Part shown: positions 1-5,347 of the stretch, one piece after another
How positions within the stretch are numbered: the first letter of the stretch is position 1
Layout of the letters: every line of letters begins with the position of its first letter
Assembly (NCBI GenBank): GCA_002412645.1
Contig: DHVL01000020.1
Span: 35,966-44,488 of the forward strand
Source of the DNA: Candidatus Dojkabacteria bacterium UBA5209
Lineage (GTDB): Bacteria > Patescibacteriota > Dojkabacteria > SC72
DNA: 8,523 nucleotides
Reading direction: 5' to 3'
The notes under the pieces: model-generated
Seen by the model: only the letters and a program-made list of their open reading frames with translations
What the model was told of the DNA's origin: nothing
Databases searched by the model: none
Program-made: the position numbers and the translations under genes

Positions 1-1343
1 AACTCCTCTGCTTCTGTTAAAGCAGTACCCGTCATACCAGAAAGATATGAATACAACCTAAAGTAGTTTTGTAAAGTAATGGTAGCCATAGTTCTACTCT
101 CACGCTTAACCTCTACACCCTCTTTAGCTTCGATAGCTTGATGTAAACCCTCACTGTATCTTCTTCCTGCAAGAGCACGACCAGTAAATTCATCAACGAT
201 AAGGACTTCACCATCCCTAACCATATATTCATCATCTAACTTGTAAAGCTCTTTTGCTTTTAGCGCATTGTCCAAATGATATGCCAACTGTGCATTCTCA
301 TATATATTCTTAACCTTCAAAGCTTTCTCAACAGCATCAATACCCTCATCATTTAAAGAAACAGAGTTAGATTTCTCATCTACTGTATAGTGTTTCTCTT
401 TCTCTAAAGACCTAACTAATGTAGCAAACTGCTTGTACATATCATTAGAAGCCTGTGCACTAGTAGAAATGATTAAAGGAGTTCTAGCCTCATCAATTAA
501 AATGGAGTCTGCCTCATCTACGATAGCGAAATATCTAGGACCCTGAACCCTCTCCTCTAAAGAAGAAACCATATTGTCCCTTAGGTAATCAAAACCATAT
601 TCATTGTTAGTACCATAGACAACATCACATGCATACGCCTCTTTCTTACTACACTCAATCAAATTAACCCCACTCATATGATCATATTTAAGCCTACCAG
701 CATCTTTAGCTTTCTTTTCTCTCTCTGCAATTAACTCCTTACCCTCTTTACCCTTAAGCTTTAAAACCTCTTCATCTGTAATATATCTGTACTGTGTACC
801 AGAGTTAATAGCCGAAACACTCATACCCAAACTATTTAATATATGCCCTGTCCACTCTGCATCTCTTCGTGCTAAGTAATCATTTACCGTAACTAAATGT
901 GCACCTCTACCTGTTAGCGCATACAAGTAAAGAGGCATATTAGCTGCCAAAGTCTTACCCTCACCAGTAAATAGCTCTGCCACCTTGTTATCAAACAGAG
1001 CATATCCAGCCATAGCTTGAACATCAAAGTGTCTGTGATTAGCAACCCTCTTAGAAGCCTCTCTAATTACAGCAAATGCCTCAGGTAAAATCTCTCTTAA
1101 TACCTTCTTTTCCTCTTCTAATATCTTTTTTAATTCTTCCCTGCTGTATTCATCAAAATCTTTTCTAGCTTGTTTTAGATCAACATTCAATATCTTTCTA
1201 AACTCCTCTGTTTTACTCTTTAATTGCTCATCAGAGAGCTTACTAATATCCTTTTCAAAGGAATTAATTTCTTCTACTACAAGCTGAATCTTTTTAAGTT
1301 GTTTTTCATTAGAGTCAAAAAGACTCTCAAGTATTTTTATCAT
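1..1343 (-). CDS. secA: Preprotein translocase ATPase SecA, N-terminal part (C-terminus beyond the window)
   Basis: SecA is the cytoplasmic ATPase motor that drives unfolded preproteins through SecYEG. The 447 visible residues show the N-terminal nucleotide-binding domain: HFDVQ, a Walker A TGEGKT with Lys130, LVTVNDYLARRDAEW, YGTNNEYGFDYLRDNM, and a DEAD-type Walker B VDEADS around Asp276 followed by ILIDEARTPLIIS. The preprotein cross-linking domain follows, with IVDEFTGRALAGRRYSEGL, and the sequence runs off the edge just after YLSGMTGTALTEAEE. The start is the ATG in MIKILESLFDSNEKQ, which matches normal SecA N-termini. Compared with E. coli SecA (recalled: Walker A Lys108, Walker B Asp209), there are about 22 extra residues before Walker A and about 45 more between LGMSVS and KKEAYACDVVYGT. 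The residues before TGEGKT are ELF rather than the usual EMK/EMR. The gene is transcribed divergently from the M23 peptidase gene. The family call is secure. Confidence 0.97.
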   Translation of the reverse strand, partial: MIKILESLFDSNEKQLKKIQLVVEEINSFEKDISKLSDEQLKSKTEEFRKILNVDLKQARKDFDEYSREELKKILEEEKKVLREILPEAFAVIREASKRVANHRHFDVQAMAGYALFDNKVAELFTGEGKTLAANMPLYLYALTGRGAHLVTVNDYLARRDAEWTGHILNSLGMSVSAINSGTQYRYITDEEVLKLKGKEGKELIAEREKKAKDAGRLKYDHMSGVNLIECSKKEAYACDVVYGTNNEYGFDYLRDNMVSSLEERVQGPRYFAIVDEADSILIDEARTPLIISTSAQASNDMYKQFATLVRSLEKEKHYTVDEKSNSVSLNDEGIDAVEKALKVKNIYENAQLAYHLDNALKAKELYKLDDEYMVRDGEVLIVDEFTGRALAGRRYSEGLHQAIEAKEGVEVKRESRTMATITLQNYFRLYSYLSGMTGTALTEAEE

Positions 1344-1351
1344 CGCTCTCG

Positions 1352-1379
1352 ATTATATCAATATTTCCATATACTACAA
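1352..1379 (-). promoter_or_regulatory. secA promoter with a perfect extended -10; possibly leaderless
   Basis: Read on the minus strand, this holds TGATATAAT, a TGn extended -10 with a perfect TATAAT at 1352-1357. A weak -35 candidate, TTGTAG at 1374-1379, lies 16 bp upstream. Only 8 nt separate the TATAAT from the secA ATG, so the expected transcription start falls at or next to the A of the start codon. That would give a leaderless or nearly leaderless mRNA. A GAGAG just before the ATG could be a weak ribosome site only if a promoter further upstream were used. Confidence 0.6.
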
Positions 1380-1384
1380 ACCTT

Positions 1385-1390
1385 TTTAAT
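1385..1390 (+). promoter_or_regulatory. Weak candidate -10 element for the M23 peptidase gene
   Basis: TTTAAT matches the -10 consensus at five of six positions, in the only intergenic DNA upstream of the plus-strand genes. It lies 8 nt before a TTG codon at 1399 and 38 nt before the ATG at 1429. I see no convincing -35. In DNA this AT-rich such a match can arise by chance, so this is only a candidate. Confidence 0.25.
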
Positions 1391-1428
1391 TTAAAGATTT
1401 GTTAATTTCTAAATGTGAGAATAGATAT

Positions 1429-2868
1429 ATGATACCACTAATATTAGCAACTGCACTAAATACAACAGTACCAACATATACAGAATATCCCACTACAATA
1501 CATTGGGAACCAATATCAGAGGGAGTAATATATGAATTACAATTTTCACAAAGAGATGATTTTAAATATATTAAATACTCATATTGGCCAACAACAAATA
1601 CATATCAATATATTACATACATTGAAGATGGATATTACTGTACTAGACTTAGATACAGAATGAATGAAGGAGGGCAATATCAATACAGATTCTTAGAGTG
1701 TTTTAATTTTAAATACAACTACATACCACCTCAAGAGGAACAACCCCAAGAAGAGGAAGAGATTGTTCAAGAACAACAACCAGTAGTACAAGAGAAAGAA
1801 GTTCCTAAGGTCAAAACAGTTCCCAATATTCATTTAGAGAAAGAAATACCTAAAGAAGATATCCCTCAGGTATTAGGAATTTCAGAAAGTAAATCAGAGA
1901 TATGCAATATATCCATACTTAAAGAAAAGCAATACAAAGTATTACAATTTAACTGTGATACACAATTAAGTATTAAAAAATCACAGAAAACAAACTCTAA
2001 TTCTTACTCAACACTCCTTGTAGAAGGTACTTACAAAGAAGTACTCCCTGCTCAAATATCAATATATGAATGCACTCCCTTTAATCTCTTAGATATATCT
2101 ACATGGGGTAAATGTAAATTACGATTAATACAAAATATTAAAAAAGATATATATCCAATATATTGCGCATATATATCTTTAAATGGAAATATATTGAAAA
2201 CAAAAAACTTTGGATTTAAAAAAGACTCCTTTTACCTTACAACAGAAATACCCAAAGAGACAGAAAAAGCACAGTTAATATTAACAATGGATCTCTACTT
2301 TAAAACAAATACATGGATAGATATACAACATACCATTAAGAAGGATATCGATATTAAAGAGATATCTAACAGTAACAAACCATTCTCTTTTCCATTGGAC
2401 AGATATGTCGGTGTCACACAGTGGTATGGATGTACACAGTATCAATGTCCTCACAAAGGTATAGATTTTGGATCAAGATTAAACAAAGTATTAAGTATTG
2501 GAGATGGTACTGTAGTAAAGATAGGATATGACAAATATGGTGGAGAGTGTAATCAAGGAGGTAACTTTGTAATACTCAAACATACTAACGGTATGTACTC
2601 TACATACTTTCACTTAGATTCATACTCTGTCTCCATTGGTAATACTGTTAAAAAGGGCGATATGATTGGCATTAGTGGAAACAGTGGTAAATGGAACTGC
2701 CAAAATCTAGGATATCACCTACACTTTGAAACAAGAAAATCCCTACCTTCATCTTCACATATCAATCCTGCGGGGTATATAGATGTGGATTGGAATATGA
2801 TTCCAACTATTGGTAAAGATATATATCCAGGTAGACTTACTGGAGAAAATCCTCATCCTAATTTTTAA
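1429..2868 (+). CDS. Secreted M23-family (LytM-type) zinc metallopeptidase with N-terminal β-domains
   Basis: M23 enzymes are zinc peptidases that cut peptide bridges in peptidoglycan, outside the membrane. Residues 1-15 form a short hydrophobic stretch (IPLILATAL) resembling a signal peptide. Residues 19-100 look like a fibronectin-III-type fold (TTIHWEP, YELQFS). Residues 100-150 are a Pro/Gln/Glu linker, and 150-320 an unrecognised Cys-containing β-rich region. The M23 domain covers about 330-455 with HKGID (zinc ligands His342, Asp346), YFHLD (His395) and YHLHFE (His430, His432), so the catalytic set is complete. Cysteines in YGCTQYQCPH, GGECNQGG and KWNCQN may form disulfides. I chose the ATG at 1429. 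A TTG at 1399 would add ten residues containing Lys and Arg, giving a better charged signal-peptide start, and neither codon has a clear ribosome site. The family is sure; whether it remodels its own wall or attacks other cells is unknown. Confidence 0.92.
   Translation: MIPLILATALNTTVPTYTEYPTTIHWEPISEGVIYELQFSQRDDFKYIKYSYWPTTNTYQYITYIEDGYYCTRLRYRMNEGGQYQYRFLECFNFKYNYIPPQEEQPQEEEEIVQEQQPVVQEKEVPKVKTVPNIHLEKEIPKEDIPQVLGISESKSEICNISILKEKQYKVLQFNCDTQLSIKKSQKTNSNSYSTLLVEGTYKEVLPAQISIYECTPFNLLDISTWGKCKLRLIQNIKKDIYPIYCAYISLNGNILKTKNFGFKKDSFYLTTEIPKETEKAQLILTMDLYFKTNTWIDIQHTIKKDIDIKEISNSNKPFSFPLDRYVGVTQWYGCTQYQCPHKGIDFGSRLNKVLSIGDGTVVKIGYDKYGGECNQGGNFVILKHTNGMYSTYFHLDSYSVSIGNTVKKGDMIGISGNSGKWNCQNLGYHLHFETRKSLPSSSHINPAGYIDVDWNMIPTIGKDIYPGRLTGENPHPNF
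2143..2180. repeat. Inverted repeat with 12-bp perfect arms inside the M23 gene
   Basis: The arms AAAGATATATAT (2143-2154) and ATATATATCTTT (2169-2180) are exact reverse complements around a 14-nt loop. It lies within the coding frame of the middle β-rich region (residues about KKDIYPIYCAYISLN). The arms are nearly all A and T with dinucleotide repetition, so chance or codon bias may explain them. A hairpin in the mRNA is possible. Confidence 0.5.
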
Positions 2869-2877
2869 TTTATTAAT

Positions 2878-3462
2878 ATGTTACAGAAATTACTCATACT
2901 TCTTCTTACTCTTTTTCCTAAAGAAGAAAGTACCTTTACAAAGGAGTATATAATTCCTACAGAACAGATTCCCTTAAATATATATTGGATATCAGAAGAC
3001 AACATATTACTTTCATATTTAAACAAAGGTGAGATATTTAACTTAGAAAACAGAAAAAGAAATATATTAGAAGAATGTAAGAACTGTATATATGGATATG
3101 GCAGAGAACTACTTAAGTGTGAGTATGAACACAGAGATATACAAAGTATGGATGAATTTAGTACAACAATATCTTTGTATGATTCAACGAATACCTTAAT
3201 CTTTAAGAAAGATATTTTCCCAACTGTAATACCTACTGTTTGTAAGAAAGAGTATATTGTTTTAAAGAATGCATACTCTTTTTTAGAGAAGAAAACATAT
3301 TACTTAGATATTAAGAAGGACAACCTTGAGGAAGTAAACAATTTAAAAAGAGAAATATCAATACCCAATCTTCCTAAATACAAGAATATTGCCATTGGAG
3401 AAGAAAGAGTTATATTACTAACAGAAGAAAATTTTCTTGCTGTATACAAGAGAGGGAGGTAG
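2878..3462 (+). CDS. Small exported protein of unknown function, probably co-transcribed with the M23 peptidase
   Basis: I do not recognise this 194-residue protein. The N-terminus MLQKLLILLLTLFPKEES has one Lys followed by a short hydrophobic run, consistent with a signal peptide or a membrane anchor. The rest alternates short hydrophobic strands with polar turns (IYWISEDNILLSYL, TTISLYDSTNTLIF, EYIVLKNAYSF, ERVILLTEENFLAVY). This resembles repeated β-blades such as those of propeller-like proteins, but that is only an impression. Cysteines are at 67, 70 (CKNC), 81 and 122. It starts 9 bp after the M23 stop with no Shine-Dalgarno sequence, suggesting one transcript and a shared cell-surface role. 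It could be an inhibitor, partner or surface adaptor of the peptidase, but the sequence alone does not show which. Confidence 0.75.
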   Translation: MLQKLLILLLTLFPKEESTFTKEYIIPTEQIPLNIYWISEDNILLSYLNKGEIFNLENRKRNILEECKNCIYGYGRELLKCEYEHRDIQSMDEFSTTISLYDSTNTLIFKKDIFPTVIPTVCKKEYIVLKNAYSFLEKKTYYLDIKKDNLEEVNNLKREISIPNLPKYKNIAIGEERVILLTEENFLAVYKRGR

Positions 3463-3471
3463 TGCTAGAAT
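3443..3471 (+). promoter_or_regulatory. Promoter of the toxin-antitoxin operon (extended -10)
   Basis: A -35-like TATACA (3443-3448, four of six matches to TTGACA) lies 17 bp before TAGAAT (3466-3471, five of six matches to TATAAT). A TG one base upstream of the hexamer makes it an extended -10. The promoter lies at the end of the preceding gene. Transcription should begin near 3478, inside the palindromic operator, which fits autorepression by the antitoxin. Confidence 0.5.
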
Positions 3472-3488
3472 ATTAACAGGTTAATATT
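3469..3488. promoter_or_regulatory. Palindromic operator upstream of the antitoxin gene
   Basis: The arms AATATTAAC (3469-3477) and GTTAATATT (3480-3488) are perfect reverse complements separated by AG. The element overlaps the end of the candidate -10 and the expected transcription start, and lies 14 bp before the antitoxin ATG. Ribbon-helix-helix antitoxins usually bind such palindromes to repress their own operon, so this is the expected site for antitoxin or antitoxin-toxin complex binding. Binding is inferred; the symmetry is seen directly. Confidence 0.65.
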
Positions 3489-3502
3489 TGAGTATTAAGA
3501 AT

Positions 3503-3763
3503 ATGAATAAGCCTATGAAAGTAAAACAGATTCCGTTCCCAGAAGAGTTAATCGAATATGTTGAGAAAAGGAGAAAGAAAACAGGAATAGGGTTTCCTGA
3601 GTATATTAGACATCTTGTTTTAAATGATATCGAAAGAGAAACAAACCTCACAGAAGAGGAAGAAAGGGATGTTGAATCTAGCCTAAGAGATTACTCTAAA
3701 GGTAAATTTACTGTCCTCAAAAGTAAGGAGGATATAGAAAAACATTTCGGAGGAGATAAGTAG
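3503..3763 (+). CDS. Ribbon-helix-helix (CopG/ParD-like) antitoxin
   Basis: This 86-residue protein has the order of a type II antitoxin. A short β-strand MKVKQIPF is followed by helix EELIEYVEKRRKKTG and helix FPEYIRHLVLNDIE, which together make the DNA-binding ribbon-helix-helix. The charged tail (LRDYSKGKFTVLKSKEDIEKHF) should wrap and neutralise the toxin. I chose the ATG at 3503. A TTG at 3488 shares its first base with the operator, and an ATG at 3515 gives MKVKQIPFPEEL, also typical of the family; none has a clear ribosome site. A GGGAGG at 3454-3459 is too far upstream for these starts. The toxin gene follows after 3 bp. The assignment rests on the fold pattern plus the adjacent toxin; the exact antitoxin family is not settled. 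Confidence 0.83.
   Translation: MNKPMKVKQIPFPEELIEYVEKRRKKTGIGFPEYIRHLVLNDIERETNLTEEEERDVESSLRDYSKGKFTVLKSKEDIEKHFGGDK
3749..3755 (+). promoter_or_regulatory. Strong Shine-Dalgarno sequence for the toxin gene
   Basis: GGAGGAG lies within the last codons of the antitoxin gene, 11 nt before the toxin ATG. It is the best-placed ribosome site in the window, where most other genes lack one. It supports the ATG at 3767 and points to translation linked to the antitoxin. Confidence 0.65.
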
Positions 3764-3766
3764 AAT

Positions 3767-4087
3767 ATGACTCCTACTAAATATCAAATACATTTTACAG
3801 TAGGATTCAAAAGAAAATTTAAACAAATATCAAAGAAAAACTTAACACTTAAGAATTCAATTAAAAAGACAGTACATAGTTTAGCAGAAGATCCTTTTCA
3901 AAGAACTCTAAGAACACACCAAGTAAATACCTCTAAATATGGGAAAGTCTTCTCTTCCAGTGTAAGTAAAGATATTAGAATAATATGGGATTTCCAAGAT
4001 AAAGATATGGCAATTCTTCTTCTTGCAATTGGTGGTCACTCAGGTTCAAATAAGGTATATATGCACTATCTAAGAATAACTCTTTAG
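3767..4087 (+). CDS. RelE/ParE-superfamily toxin (probable mRNA interferase)
   Basis: This is the toxin partner of the antitoxin just upstream. It is 106 residues long, usual for RelE-like toxins. It begins with the β-strand YQIHFTVGFKRKFKQ and a Lys-rich helical region (ISKKNLTLKNSIKKTVHSLAEDPF). It then has THQVN and the core strands SSSVSKDIRIIWDF and MAILLLAIGGH, ending near NKVY. This matches the RelE/YafQ-like pattern of a conserved Arg (Arg71 in RIIW) and a C-terminal His and Tyr (His91, Tyr98). Such toxins usually cut mRNA at the ribosome, while ParE relatives poison gyrase; the His/Tyr end favours the mRNA interferase type. The last eight residues after VY extend past the usual family end and overlap the convergent flippase gene. 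Confidence 0.82.
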   Translation: MTPTKYQIHFTVGFKRKFKQISKKNLTLKNSIKKTVHSLAEDPFQRTLRTHQVNTSKYGKVFSSSVSKDIRIIWDFQDKDMAILLLAIGGHSGSNKVYMHYLRITL

Positions 4088-5338
4088 CTTTCTGTAATAC
4101 ACAGTATACAAAACTACTAAAGATATACTCTGCAATATTAATGTAACCCATACTACACCAACATATCCATATATCTGTATAACAAAGATATTAATCAAAA
4201 CATTCAATACACCAACTATTACATTCTCAATAGCCATATACTTAGCATGACCAGTAGATGTAATTAATCCTGTATTTATTACTAATACAGGTAAAGCTTT
4301 TGCAGAAGTTAATGCTACAGGTAAAAGTAATACCATTAAGATATCACTCGAATATTCTGGAAACAGCATAGATATCCCAATCTTTGTAACAAACATACCC
4401 ACAGGAATAAAGAGAATTGCAAGGCCAAAAAAATATATGAGAGATCTTTTAAACAATCTTCTTACATTCTCATACTTCTTTAAAGAAAACATCTCAACTA
4501 CATTAGGTGCCAAAACTTGGCCAAGTACTGTAAAAGGTATTAGATATATCGCAAATATCTTATTAAGTAACTCATATACCGCTATCTCCTCAAGCAAATT
4601 GTAACTACCAAGTATTAAAATATTTACCTTAGAAAAAAGAAAATATCCTAAAGTAGCAATACCAAAATATATAGAGTAAGAGATAATATCCTTTACTATC
4701 TTAGAATCATATTTAAACTCATACCCTCTGTGAAGTAGTAAAAGAATGAAAGCATATATTGAAAAAAATACCACCTGTGTCAATATTGCACCTACTAAAC
4801 CGTATGCAGTGACAAGAAAGTAAGAAGAAAGTACTCCCAAGATACCAGTACATATCGATACTATTGCCAATACCTTAAATCTTTTTAACCCCCTATATAT
4901 TCCATCTAGTAATGATGTAAGAGGATATATAAATATGAAAGGGAATGCATAGTAAAGATATCTGTAATACTCTGGGAATATCTTTTGAGAAAATATGGTA
5001 AGGAAAAGTATTACTAATATTGAAGCAAGAAAAATTATAATACCGGAATTAAAAAGCACCCTACCTACTTTTTCCTTACTAATAGAGTTGTACTGAGCTA
5101 CATACTTTGATGTAGCAGTAGATATACCGAAATCAGCAAAAACAATCATTAAAAACAGAGCAGAGGACATATAGTTATATATACCCATCTCTCCCTTAGT
5201 AAGAAAGTATGTAGCAATAAAAAACATCAATGCACTACTACCCTGCTTAGTAAGTATTTGAGTTAATCTCCAACCAAAAGAGGAAGAAAGTTCCCTGTTG
5301 TTTTGATATTTAGTAACGAAAAAATCCTTAATATTCAT
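4070..5338 (-). CDS. Polysaccharide flippase-like membrane protein (Wzx/RfbX type, MOP superfamily)
   Basis: The 422-residue protein is almost entirely hydrophobic helices, about twelve, as expected for oligosaccharide-lipid flippases that move undecaprenyl-linked glycans across the cytoplasmic membrane. The N-terminus has the family look: a polar start, then SFGWRLTQILTKQGSSALMFFIATYFLTKGEMGIYNY, and after helix two FADFGISTATSKYVAQYNS. The segments LLDGIYRGLKRFK and GYVGVVWVTLILQS near the end are also typical. The start is the ATG 9 bp after the kinase stop; the in-frame codon just upstream is TGA, so no longer start is possible. It is the last gene of the minus-strand cluster. No glycosyltransferase is visible nearby, so its substrate cannot be named. 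MurJ-type lipid II flippases are longer, so MurJ is less likely. Confidence 0.85.
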   Translation of the reverse strand: MNIKDFFVTKYQNNRELSSSFGWRLTQILTKQGSSALMFFIATYFLTKGEMGIYNYMSSALFLMIVFADFGISTATSKYVAQYNSISKEKVGRVLFNSGIIIFLASILVILFLTIFSQKIFPEYYRYLYYAFPFIFIYPLTSLLDGIYRGLKRFKVLAIVSICTGILGVLSSYFLVTAYGLVGAILTQVVFFSIYAFILLLLHRGYEFKYDSKIVKDIISYSIYFGIATLGYFLFSKVNILILGSYNLLEEIAVYELLNKIFAIYLIPFTVLGQVLAPNVVEMFSLKKYENVRRLFKRSLIYFFGLAILFIPVGMFVTKIGISMLFPEYSSDILMVLLLPVALTSAKALPVLVINTGLITSTGHAKYMAIENVIVGVLNVLINIFVIQIYGYVGVVWVTLILQSISLVVLYTVYYRKLKSYS

Positions 5339-5347
5339 TCACCAATT

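Noticed and set aside
1344..1428. CRISPR array, tRNA or riboswitch in the intergenic region
   Set aside because: The region is too short, has no direct repeats and no cloverleaf or conserved fold; only promoter-like elements are visible.
3761..3768. TAGAATAT repeated from 3466-3473, suggesting a second promoter for the toxin
   Set aside because: The hexamer directly abuts the toxin ATG, so transcription would start inside the gene; the repeat is short and AT-rich, so chance is enough.
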